DNA of 64,000 nucleotides from 43-108 sp001915545 (GTDB lineage Bacteria; Bacteroidota; Bacteroidia; Bacteroidales; Bacteroidaceae): assembly GCA_902491215.1 (NCBI GenBank), contig CABUGV010000012.1, positions 15,992 through 79,991 of the forward strand, written 5' to 3'. The translations under genes and the position numbers were made by a program. The notes under the pieces were generated by a model. The model saw only the letters and a list, made by a program, of their open reading frames with translations, ran no database searches and was not told where the DNA came from. Position 1 is the stretch's first letter; each line of letters begins with the position of its first letter. Positions 16,205 to 25,011 of the stretch are shown piece after piece.

Positions 16205-17338
16205 ATGAAAAACAAGATTGTTTCGTTTTTTGTTCTGCAATTTATGGTTTTGTCCATTTTTGCACAGTCTTCAAATATCAAACCTATTCTTTCAGGAAAA
16301 ATATGGCCGGACGATAAAGGTATTCATGTCAATGCACATGGAGGTGGTGTTTTGTACCACGACGGTAAATATTATTGGTACGGCGAGAACAAGAGTGATT
16401 CGACCAGCAGTGCCATGGTTGGTATAATGTGCTACTCGTCTAAGAATCTGACGGACTGGCATAATGAAGGCGCAGTTCTTCCTGTAGACGTCAAGTCAGA
16501 TGAAATTGTGCCAGGTTGTGTGATGGAACGTCCAAAAGTAATCTACAATAAGAAAACACGCAAGTTTGTCATGTGGTTCCATTTGGAGCTTAAGGGACGC
16601 GGATACGAGGCTGCGCGTTCGGCATTGGCTGTAAGCGATTCGCCGACCGGACCGTTCCGTTATATAGGTTCTTTGAGACCTAATGCAGGATTTTTGCCTA
16701 TGGACATGGATGAGGTGGCGCGTAAATGTCTTGACACTCTGAATGCCGACAGATACAAACAGGCATGGACTCCTGAATGGATGGATGCTGTGAAGAAGGG
16801 GCTTTTCGTGAAACGTGACCTTTCTGGAGGACAAATGGCGCGTGATATGCAGCTTTTTGTAGATGACGATGGAAAAGCTTATCATATATTTTCTTCAGAA
16901 GAAAATCTGACATTGCACATTGCAGAACTTGATGATACTTACACAAAACATACAGGACGCTATGTACGTGTTGCACCAGGCGGACACAACGAAGCTCCTG
17001 CAATGTTCAAGAAAGATGGAAAATATTGGCTTATAACATCCGGTTGTACCGGCTGGGCTCCAAACAAGGCCCGTATGTTTTCAGCCGATAATATATGGGG
17101 ACCTTGGACACAGCATCCTAACCCGTGTGTAGGTCCGAAGGCCGATATCACATTTGGTGGACAGAGCACATTTGTGCTGCAGGTTCCAGGTAAAAAAAAT
17201 TCTTTTATTTTTATGGCTGATATTTGGCGTCCTGAGCATCCAAGCGATGCCAGATACATTTGGTTGCCTATACAGTTCGAGAAAGGAGTCCCGGTTATAA
17301 AATGGATGGATTCTTGGACACTCGATTATTTCAACTGA
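16205..17338 (+). CDS. secreted GH43-like glycoside hydrolase
   Basis: The 377-residue product has a signal peptide (MKNKIVSFFVLQFMVLSIFA) and a five-bladed-propeller pattern typical of clan GH-F. Landmarks are NAHGGGVLYHDGKYYWYGEN, CVMERPKVIYN, a ARDMQLFVDDDGKAYHIFS block and GHNEAPAMFKKDGKYW, whose Glu fits the general acid. Similar Bacteroidota proteins are GH43 galactan- or arabinogalactan-acting enzymes; the subfamily and substrate are not certain. The ATG at 16205 replaces an upstream TTG-initiated extension that lacks a ribosome binding site. It shares its upstream element with the GH2 gene. Confidence 0.8.
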   Translation: MKNKIVSFFVLQFMVLSIFAQSSNIKPILSGKIWPDDKGIHVNAHGGGVLYHDGKYYWYGENKSDSTSSAMVGIMCYSSKNLTDWHNEGAVLPVDVKSDEIVPGCVMERPKVIYNKKTRKFVMWFHLELKGRGYEAARSALAVSDSPTGPFRYIGSLRPNAGFLPMDMDEVARKCLDTLNADRYKQAWTPEWMDAVKKGLFVKRDLSGGQMARDMQLFVDDDGKAYHIFSSEENLTLHIAELDDTYTKHTGRYVRVAPGGHNEAPAMFKKDGKYWLITSGCTGWAPNKARMFSADNIWGPWTQHPNPCVGPKADITFGGQSTFVLQVPGKKNSFIFMADIWRPEHPSDARYIWLPIQFEKGVPVIKWMDSWTLDYFN

Positions 17339-17408
17339 TTTAGTCTGAAAACATCGGATGCACCCGTATCCGTGATATGTCATATTGTTTCTTCATTTTC
17401 TTCATTTG

Positions 17409-17440
17409 TGGCCGGGTATTTAATGGCTCGTATCCGGCCA
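17409..17440 (+). terminator. hairpin after the GH43-like gene
   Basis: TGGCCGGGTA (17409-17418) pairs with TATCCGGCCA (17431-17440), with one wobble. Only a short T run follows, so termination may be partial and the next gene may be reached by read-through. Confidence 0.5.
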
Positions 17441-17478
17441 TTTAGCTATGTTTTACCCTGAGCCTGAATGTTGATATT

Positions 17479-20400
17479 ATGAAACACGTTAACTTGCTTT
17501 TGTTTTTTTGTTTGTGGCTTGCTTCGTTTGTAGGAGCTCACGCAGTTTCTCCAAATTTGCAGGCAAGAGGTGAAAATTTTGAAGTTCGCCCTCTAGAGAA
17601 AGGTCGATGTCCTTTCATAAACAGAGACAACATGTTTTTTGGAGACATTCCCGAAGAATATGCGGGATGGATGTACACTCAGATAAATGCAAACTCGACG
17701 TGGATGCCGGGGCCGAAGGTGAACTTGTCTGTCTGTGCTGATTCTGACGGCTTTATTTATGCGATGGTTTCCAATAAGGCTTTGTCTGATTTGTGTGCCG
17801 AGTGGGCTGAAACAAATGGCTGGTCGTTGGTTGAAGGACAAAGTCTGGTTTACGGAAGCCGTGAAGAGGAGGTTTTCAGTTTCTATAGAAAGTCGGTCGG
17901 AAATGGAGAATGGATAGAGATTGTTCAGCCTGAAACTTTCAGCGGTGCAATAATCATTGCTCCTTCTATCAGAAAAGAAGGTGAAGTAATCCTCGATGCT
18001 CCGAAATTGGAAGCTAAGGGCGAAAATTTCAATATCTTGCCATTAGAGAAAGGACAGAGGCCATTTATAAACAGGACGAACATGTCTCTTTCTGATGTTC
18101 CGGCAGATTACGCTGGGTGGCAGTTCACTCAGATAAATGCAAATTCAACATGGATGCCGGGACCAAAAGTCAGTTTGTCTGTAAAGGCCGACGCTGAAGG
18201 GTTCATATATGCGATGGTTTCTAATATTGCTTTGCCTGACGTTTGTAAAGAATGGGCTGATGCTAATGGCTGGTCTTTGATTGACGGACAGAATCTTGTT
18301 TATGGCAGCAAGGCAGAGGAAGTTTTCAGTTTTTATCGTAAAAGTGTTTCGCCGAATGAATGGATTGATGTCGTACAACCTGAAACATTCAGTGGCGCAT
18401 TGATTGTTGCTCCGTCTATATCTGTTGATTATGAAGCCTTTGATGCTGTTCCTGTAGATGTTGAATCAATGGGAACAATGGAAGTCGGCAATCTGAAAAA
18501 TGGTGAATTGGCATACAGCAACAGGACTTACGTTTTCAGCAATGTGGACAAAGGTGCCAATGGACTTGAATTTACACGTCTTGCAGGTGGTACTGGTACT
18601 TCGCATGTTCTTAATGTCACATCCAAAGCTGATGGCGACATGTATATAGCTGTAACTTCGGATGAAGGAGCTGTATATGATCCGTTGAAAGAAGGGTGGG
18701 AAAAGGTGGAAGGACAAAGCTTCAACTATAATGATCCTAACAATACGGAGTTCTCTGTGTTTAAACGAAACGTCCGCAAAGGTGAGATGATACGTATATG
18801 GGAAACTTGCTGGCAGGGAGTCTTGGTTCTTTCTTCTGATATAGAATATAAGGTCATGACTGTTTTCGATAACCCTCCAGGAGTCGTCATACATAACTCG
18901 CCGGCTGCTACCAAACATTTTATAGGTTCTCCTAGCATAATAAAGTGCAAGGATGGTCATTATCTTGCATCTCATGATTATTTCGGTGATAATTCAAGCC
19001 GTAAGGCTTTTGTCTATCGTTCTGATGACCAAGGCAAAACCTGGAATTGCATTTCAGAAATTGATGGCTTGTTCTGGGCTTCTTTGCTTGAAAAGGAAGA
19101 TGGTATTTATCTTATAGGTGTAATGGCAGTAGGAACTGGTACATACGGAAATGCAGTGGTCTTGAAGTCTGTTGACGGCGGTGTCAGCTGGACAAAGCCT
19201 GTCGATTCAAAATCAGGATTGCTGTTGAGCGGTAATTATCATTGCGCCCCTGTTCCTATTGTTTATCACGATGGTCGTATCTGGCGTGCCATGGAGGAAC
19301 ATGCAACGCGTGATGGTTGGGGTAAATTCCGGGCATTCATGATGTCCATTGATGAAGATGCCGATATGCTCGATGCTTCCAACTGGACTTTCTCAAATCA
19401 TCTGGATTTCCCTTCAGGTGCAGGTGTGTATGGAAATGCATGGCTCGAAGGCAATGCCGTGGTTGCTCCTGACGGCACAATAAAGGATGTGTTGCGCGTA
19501 AATTACGATAAGGACAACAAGGCTGCAATTATTGATATTTCTGCTGACGGCAAGACGGCCAGCTTCGATGTTAATACCGGATTTGTAGACCTTCCTGGTG
19601 CCTGCAAGAAGTTCACCATACGTTATGATTCCGTAAGCAATCGCTATTGGACTCTCAGCAACTATGTGTTGAAGGAGTCGCTGGAACAGAGCTCCAACGT
19701 TGAACGTATACGCAACACATTGGTTCTTTCGTGTTCAGACGATCTCCGTACATGGCATATAAAGGATACTCTTCTTCATCATCCAGATGTAGCGAACCAT
19801 GCTTTCCAGTATCTTGACTGGATTATTGAGGACGAAGATATAATTGCTGTATCACGTACCGCTTGGGAAGATTCAACCGGCAATGCTGATAGTCAACACA
19901 ACGCAAACTACATAACTTTCCACCGTTTCCGCAATTTCCGTTCAGACAAGCATCTGTCTCAGTCTTCAACTGCAATTTCAAGATGGCCTGGCGGACGTAC
20001 ATCTGCTGTCGCTCTGACATTCGACGGCGGACTTGGATGTCAGCTTGCAGAAGCAGTGCCGAGTCTCGAATCCTGCGGTCTGCGTTCCACATTCTTTGTC
20101 AGTTCCTCACTTGCTGGTTCTGATGGCCGTATGTCATGGGATGACATGCTCGAACTGAAGTCTGCCGGACATGAAATAGGTTCAAATTCTCTTTCCGGCA
20201 TCTCCTATGACAGCATGACTTACAACGAAGTGGAGTCATCCATGTCCGGTGATGCTAAGGAAATAGGCAGACGTATGGCAACTCCATGTATAGCACATTC
20301 GTATCCGACAGCATATTCTGATGAGATTGTTGCAGAACTGGCTTCAAGGCATTTCATGGGTGTGTTGGATCATTCGTCCGAGAATATCCAGACTTCTGCC

Positions 20401-21216
20401 GAGTTTATGTCTGTTCCTTCATACAGACCAACATTTTCAGTAGAACGCACGCCTTCCTCAGAAAATGAAGCATTGCGTTCCTTGACAACTGCAATTGGCA
20501 ACCTTGACGGCTCGATGCTGGCAGTCAATATAGGCAATGTCCTCCCTCTGTCTTCTATAGCAGAGGGAGACACCGTTTCTGCAAGCAAGGAATTTGTCGA
20601 TGGACTGTGCCGTTTCCTGTCCGAGTCTTCGGCCGATGGCAGTCTCTATGTTTCCACGTTTTCAGATCTTGTCCGCTACAGCTTGGAACGTGAAGCTTCA
20701 TACGTAGTATGCGACAGTCTTTCTGACGGTTCTCTTCTTTATGATATCCAGATGGACCTTGACACGTGCAGATTCAACATGCCGTTGACAGTAGCTTGTA
20801 AGGTTCCAGAAGACTGGAACACAGTTTCCTGCATCATACTTGACTGTAACGGTGATACGCTCCGCACATCTGTAGTCTCTCCTCAGAACGGGCTGGTTCT
20901 TGTCGATGCTTTGCCGGAAAGGGAAAAGATAGTTCTTTCTTGTGAAACTTCAATAGGCATAAATGCAATTGACGACAATATAAAAGCTTATATTGATAAT
21001 ACTTCAGATTGTCTGGTTGTAGAAGGTGACTTTTCAGATGGCGCAACTTGTGTACTGTATGGAATTTCGGGAATGAAATGTTTCTCGTTTTCTGTTCCAG
21101 TCGGTGCTTGTCGTTTTTCGTGTTCTGTAAAGCATTTACCGTCAGGAGTATATGTACTTGATTTGAAGAACAAAAAAGTAAATGTTGGTTTAAGAACAAA
21201 GGTATTCAGATTATAG
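17479..21216 (+). CDS. large secreted protein: three N-terminal repeats, sialidase-like propeller, degenerate NodB-like domain and T9SS-like tail
   Basis: A 1245-residue exported protein with an N-terminal signal peptide. Residues about 28-165 and 175-315 are near-identical domains (both contain FINR, QINANSTWMPGPKV and VFSFYRKSV), and a diverged third copy spans about 330-455. A sialidase/BNR-type propeller follows (about 465-830, Asp-box-like YRSDDQGKTW and KSVDGGVSW). From about 838 comes a polysaccharide-deacetylase-like domain, but its motif 1 reads TFDGG and motif 2 GHEIGSNSLSG. All three expected metal ligands are therefore replaced (Gly850, Asn903, Gly907). The C-terminus (about 1160-1245, SGVYVLDLKNKKVNVGLRT) resembles a type IX sorting tail. 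It probably acts on or binds a glycan outside the cell; no activity can be assigned. Confidence 0.75.
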   Translation: MKHVNLLLFFCLWLASFVGAHAVSPNLQARGENFEVRPLEKGRCPFINRDNMFFGDIPEEYAGWMYTQINANSTWMPGPKVNLSVCADSDGFIYAMVSNKALSDLCAEWAETNGWSLVEGQSLVYGSREEEVFSFYRKSVGNGEWIEIVQPETFSGAIIIAPSIRKEGEVILDAPKLEAKGENFNILPLEKGQRPFINRTNMSLSDVPADYAGWQFTQINANSTWMPGPKVSLSVKADAEGFIYAMVSNIALPDVCKEWADANGWSLIDGQNLVYGSKAEEVFSFYRKSVSPNEWIDVVQPETFSGALIVAPSISVDYEAFDAVPVDVESMGTMEVGNLKNGELAYSNRTYVFSNVDKGANGLEFTRLAGGTGTSHVLNVTSKADGDMYIAVTSDEGAVYDPLKEGWEKVEGQSFNYNDPNNTEFSVFKRNVRKGEMIRIWETCWQGVLVLSSDIEYKVMTVFDNPPGVVIHNSPAATKHFIGSPSIIKCKDGHYLASHDYFGDNSSRKAFVYRSDDQGKTWNCISEIDGLFWASLLEKEDGIYLIGVMAVGTGTYGNAVVLKSVDGGVSWTKPVDSKSGLLLSGNYHCAPVPIVYHDGRIWRAMEEHATRDGWGKFRAFMMSIDEDADMLDASNWTFSNHLDFPSGAGVYGNAWLEGNAVVAPDGTIKDVLRVNYDKDNKAAIIDISADGKTASFDVNTGFVDLPGACKKFTIRYDSVSNRYWTLSNYVLKESLEQSSNVERIRNTLVLSCSDDLRTWHIKDTLLHHPDVANHAFQYLDWIIEDEDIIAVSRTAWEDSTGNADSQHNANYITFHRFRNFRSDKHLSQSSTAISRWPGGRTSAVALTFDGGLGCQLAEAVPSLESCGLRSTFFVSSSLAGSDGRMSWDDMLELKSAGHEIGSNSLSGISYDSMTYNEVESSMSGDAKEIGRRMATPCIAHSYPTAYSDEIVAELASRHFMGVLDHSSENIQTSAEFMSVPSYRPTFSVERTPSSENEALRSLTTAIGNLDGSMLAVNIGNVLPLSSIAEGDTVSASKEFVDGLCRFLSESSADGSLYVSTFSDLVRYSLEREASYVVCDSLSDGSLLYDIQMDLDTCRFNMPLTVACKVPEDWNTVSCIILDCNGDTLRTSVVSPQNGLVLVDALPEREKIVLSCETSIGINAIDDNIKAYIDNTSDCLVVEGDFSDGATCVLYGISGMKCFSFSVPVGACRFSCSVKHLPSGVYVLDLKNKKVNVGLRTKVFRL

Positions 21217-21667
21217 GATTCTAAGAGCAAGGATGTTTTGTTGATTAAAATATCTCTTGCTCTTTTTTTTATGTTTGTTTCGTGATGTGTGATTTATGTT
21301 GTAGTTGCAAGCTGTAGAAAGGGAGAAATTTGACTTGTTTTTGAAAATAGTAAATGTTCATAACAAATTTGTATAATATATATTCCTGTTATGTATATTT
21401 TCCATATTTATGGAATAAAAAATGACTAAATGTTATTAGTATATGAAAAAAATATACGATATTTATCGACAGATTGAATTCGATTGAAACCATGGATTTG
21501 CTATTCCATGCAGGCCTTTAGAAACGAATGTGAATGAAAAGTATAAATGAATTTTTATGTCGTGTATGAATCTGGTCTTTTATGGACTGGTTTTCTTATG
21601 TACGAGAATAAGTATTGATTTGTGCAACAATGAGACTTTTTACATACTTAACTAAAAACAACAACTT
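21217..21667. other. 451-base AT-rich intergenic region
   Basis: Beyond the terminator at its start I see no gene. A small palindrome CGATATTTATCG lies at 21457-21468. No convincing TAnnTTTG promoter is visible for the downstream gene, whose leader may be long. Confidence 0.5.
21223..21270 (+). terminator. Rho-independent terminator
   Basis: AAGAGCAAG (21223-21231) and CTTGCTCTT (21256-21264) form a stem followed by a T run. Confidence 0.8.
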
Positions 21668-24580
21668 ATGAAGAAACTTTTGATTGCCGCATTTTCGCTT
21701 TTTTCGATATATGCGGGAGCTCAGGTTACAGAACCAACGCTGGGCAGAAACTACCAGATTATAAGCAGCGAAGGCTTTGCTTTGGGTAGCGTTGATGGTG
21801 TTGCCAAGCAGTGTGAACCTGACGAGAATGACGAGACACAGGCTTTCGAGTTCATTGACTCCGGAGACGGTGATGGTTCTTACATGATTAAATTAGTGGC
21901 GGACGACAGCTATGTTTGTAAGATTACTTCGGATTGGAATACGTGGGACATTTCATTTGAAGCAACTCTTCCTTCAGATGTTTCCAGGGCAAAGTATACT
22001 ATTGAGGCCATAGAAGGAACGGAGTTCGTCGCTATTAAGAATAAGCAGAATTCACTCTATTGGGGATGGGATACTCCTGGAGTTGGAAACGGTGTATGGT
22101 GCGATAAGGCGCTCAACGAAAAATCACAGTGGAAGCTGGTTGCCCTTGCAACTGATGCAGAAACTTTGTATAACGATGCTGCAAGCAAACTTCTTTTGTT
22201 CCAGGAAGAGCTTGGTGATTATCCAGGTATTCAGACTGAAATCACTGACTTTGCAATGGCAGAAGAGGAAAAGATTGATGGCACAGATGATACTTATTAT
22301 GCTCTGATTACAGAAATCAACAATTATATATCTGAAATCAGAAAAGGACTTGCTGTAATATCAAATATTTCCAATATTTATGACGAGTGCGATGCTAATT
22401 TTGCTTCGTCTACTTTATATCCTGGATTTGATGCACTCGAGACTGCTTACTATGAGGCTCATGACTTGTTTGAATCAGATGATGCAAAACTTCAGGAACT
22501 TTTGGATGGTTATTACGCACTTGAAAATGCTTTGCATGCATACTACGACAGCCAGATTCCTGTAGCAACAGAGGAGAATCCTGCTGATCTTACATACTAT
22601 ATCAAGTATCCTAACTTCAGAGAGGCTTACAACTATGATCCAGATTGTACAACAACTTCTGAAGGTTGGGTTCTGAATGATACAAATCTTCCTTCAAGCG
22701 GATTTGATTACGGAGCAAGACATAAATACTCAGATGAGGTTGGTGTCGATGTAACATGTTTCAACAACTGGTCTTGGCAGTTCAATCTTCTTGAAATATA
22801 TCAGGATGTAGAAGGACTTCCTGATGGTCGCTATAAGGTTGAATGTATAGGCTACACTGGAGTAGGTGAAAACTACAAGCAGCATGCTTTTGCTACTTCA
22901 GGTGGAGTTACTGCTGTTTCAAATTATGCATCAGAAGCTATGTCTGGAGCATGGGAAACATTTGAAACAACTCCTGTTACGGTTATAAATGGAAATCTCA
23001 GAATAGGTTTCTCTTCTGAGGCATCTGAAGCTGGCGGTTCTATAGGATGGTATCTTGTTACAGGTTTCCGTCTCAAGTATTGCGGACAGCTCAGCGAGGA
23101 AGATCTTCGTGCTCAGTTGAATTCTAAACTTGATGAGTGCCGTGCACAGCGCGATACAATGATGTTTAATGCTGACAAGGTTGCATTCAGTGATTCTATC
23201 AGCAAATATGAGAATGCTTCCGATGTTCAGACTATCAAAGACGCTATGGAGGCTTTGATGGTTGCTCAGGCTGAGGCTCAGAAGTCTGTGGACAAGCAGG
23301 TTGCTGTGAAGAACGGTATACTTGCAGCATTGACAGACTCACTTACTAATGGTGTATATACTGATGTATATTCGGAAATTGCAAATAGTTTCTGTGAAAG
23401 CATGACTAATGCTATCAATGCAGAAGATGCAACATACACAGAAATGGATAGTCTGACATCAATTCTGTATTGCTTCCGCGACGAATACATGCCAGTATTG
23501 AAAGAGGCTAAGGAATTGGAAGTTTCTGATGCAGTCGCAAAGAGCGTTCTTGATGAGAACATCAACCGTCAGGTTGCATTCTTTACAGAAATGGAAGTTC
23601 TTCCACTCGAAACTTTGGTAGAAAAGTATATCACAGAATTGGAAAATGCAATTGCTGCATGCCGTGCAGCAGATCTGATTGCTACTGGCACAAAGGATTA
23701 TACTGGTCTTATCGTTAATCCAACAATCGATGATTCTAACAGCTCAAGTGCAAAGGGATGGACTATCGTGATGAGCGGTTCTGGAAACAACCTTGTGACA
23801 AATGCAAGTCAGCAGTATGATGGCGATGTAAACGGACGTTATTTGGATGCTTGGCACCAGACTGCGGGAAATCTGCTTTACAATGCATATCAGACTATAG
23901 AGAATCTGCCTAACGGTACTTATGAGCTTAAGGCTATGGTACGTACAACAAGTGATAAGGGTGTATACCTTTATGCAATGGCTGACCACGATTCTACTAC
24001 AACTGTTTTGGCTCCTGTTACAATGGAACGAATGAACATTACAGAGCTTGGTGGTCCTTCTGATTCTGCAGGAAATGACTCAATTGCAACAGTAAGCGAT
24101 TCTTACGGTTCAATATTTGCTGAGGCTTATAAGGCTACAAACGGTGGTATTGACGGTGATGAGGCTCTTCTCCAGATTGTAAACACTAACAATGGTAAGG
24201 GTTGGGGATGGCACTACAAGACTCTTGAAATAGAGGTTAAGGATCATGCTCTCACTATCGGTTACACTTGTGACTCTACATTTACAATGAAGTTCGGCGG
24301 TGAGCCTTGGACTGGTACTTGGTTGTCTGCTGATAACTTTACTTTGACACAGCTTACTGAAGGTGACAACGCTGGTTGGAACCCTGCAACAGGAATTTCT
24401 ACTCCGGAAGATGATTCTGAAGAACTTGATTTCAGAGTTGAGAACGGAACCATCATTGCTCCAGAAGGAACTTTGGTATATTCTGTCAACGGTGTTATAG
24501 TTGATGCCGGCGTTAAGTTGAATGCTGGAGTATATATTTTGAAGTATGGAAATAAGACTGCAAAAGTTGTAGTTCGATAA
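21668..24580 (+). CDS. large secreted protein with ricin-like N-terminal domain and T9SS-like tail
   Basis: A 970-residue exported protein, signal peptide MKKLLIAAFSLFSIYAGAQ. Residues about 25-165 look like a ricin-type lectin domain (GRNYQIISSEGFALG, FVAIKNKQNSLYWGWD). Helical spacer segments follow (about 170-310). A jelly-roll-like carbohydrate-binding region comes next (about 320-490: YIKYPNFREAYNYDPD, WQFNLLEIYQDVEGLPDG), then another helical stretch, and a second similar binding region (about 670-900: YQTIENLPNGTYELKAMV). The last ~70 residues (APEGTLVYSVNGVIVDAGV, GVYILKYGNKTAKVVVR) match a type A T9SS sorting domain. No catalytic domain is recognised. It is probably a cell-surface glycan-binding or structural protein. 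Confidence 0.7.
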   Translation: MKKLLIAAFSLFSIYAGAQVTEPTLGRNYQIISSEGFALGSVDGVAKQCEPDENDETQAFEFIDSGDGDGSYMIKLVADDSYVCKITSDWNTWDISFEATLPSDVSRAKYTIEAIEGTEFVAIKNKQNSLYWGWDTPGVGNGVWCDKALNEKSQWKLVALATDAETLYNDAASKLLLFQEELGDYPGIQTEITDFAMAEEEKIDGTDDTYYALITEINNYISEIRKGLAVISNISNIYDECDANFASSTLYPGFDALETAYYEAHDLFESDDAKLQELLDGYYALENALHAYYDSQIPVATEENPADLTYYIKYPNFREAYNYDPDCTTTSEGWVLNDTNLPSSGFDYGARHKYSDEVGVDVTCFNNWSWQFNLLEIYQDVEGLPDGRYKVECIGYTGVGENYKQHAFATSGGVTAVSNYASEAMSGAWETFETTPVTVINGNLRIGFSSEASEAGGSIGWYLVTGFRLKYCGQLSEEDLRAQLNSKLDECRAQRDTMMFNADKVAFSDSISKYENASDVQTIKDAMEALMVAQAEAQKSVDKQVAVKNGILAALTDSLTNGVYTDVYSEIANSFCESMTNAINAEDATYTEMDSLTSILYCFRDEYMPVLKEAKELEVSDAVAKSVLDENINRQVAFFTEMEVLPLETLVEKYITELENAIAACRAADLIATGTKDYTGLIVNPTIDDSNSSSAKGWTIVMSGSGNNLVTNASQQYDGDVNGRYLDAWHQTAGNLLYNAYQTIENLPNGTYELKAMVRTTSDKGVYLYAMADHDSTTTVLAPVTMERMNITELGGPSDSAGNDSIATVSDSYGSIFAEAYKATNGGIDGDEALLQIVNTNNGKGWGWHYKTLEIEVKDHALTIGYTCDSTFTMKFGGEPWTGTWLSADNFTLTQLTEGDNAGWNPATGISTPEDDSEELDFRVENGTIIAPEGTLVYSVNGVIVDAGVKLNAGVYILKYGNKTAKVVVR

Positions 24581-24586
24581 TCTTTT

Positions 24587-24631
24587 TAAACCCTGACATA
24601 CGTAATTGTAAAGTCTGTATGTCAGGGTTTA
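24587..24631 (+). terminator. 15-bp perfect hairpin terminator
   Basis: TAAACCCTGACATAC (24587-24601) is exactly inverted at 24617-24631, 6 bases after the stop codon of the T9SS-tailed gene. The T run is short. Confidence 0.75.
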
Positions 24632-24875
24632 CTGTTTTATTATGGTTGCTCATAAACACTATTCTTGATTTGTTTTTCTGTGATTTATGAGGCAATATGT
24701 CATATCAGATATAAATTGTTCCAATTTCCTGGTTTTATATTTTTTCTTGTTGGGGATTTGTGTCGTAGGCATTTTTGTGATTTGCTTTGCATTTTGTTGA
24801 TTCTGTTTCCCTTCTTTTTATTCGCTGATTGTTTGATGTGCATCATGGATTTGTTTCAATGAGTCCTCCTCATAA

Positions 24876-24948
24876 GGCAAATATGGCATAAGTAATTGCA
24901 ACTATAGTATAATTTTGTTGTATTATAATTGGTTATATTTGCAATGTT
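24876..24948 (+). promoter_or_regulatory. shared upstream element of carbohydrate genes, copy 2
   Basis: Gapless match to 16060-16132. GGCAAATAT starts at 24876 and the -7 box TATATTTG is at 24934-24941, the same 58-base distance as in copy 1. It precedes the GH2 and GH127 operon by about 65 bases. Confidence 0.7.
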
Positions 24949-25011
24949 GTTTTGTGTTAAGGATGGTCTGGAGTTAGGCCGGATGTAAATGTCTGATTTT
25001 AAAATTTTATT

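Larger units (their letters stand above)
24581..25011. other. 431-base intergenic region with terminator and shared promoter element
   Basis: The stretch contains the hairpin at 24587 and the shared element at 24876-24948. The sequence between them (24640-24870) is T-rich and shows no gene or clear signal. Confidence 0.6.
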
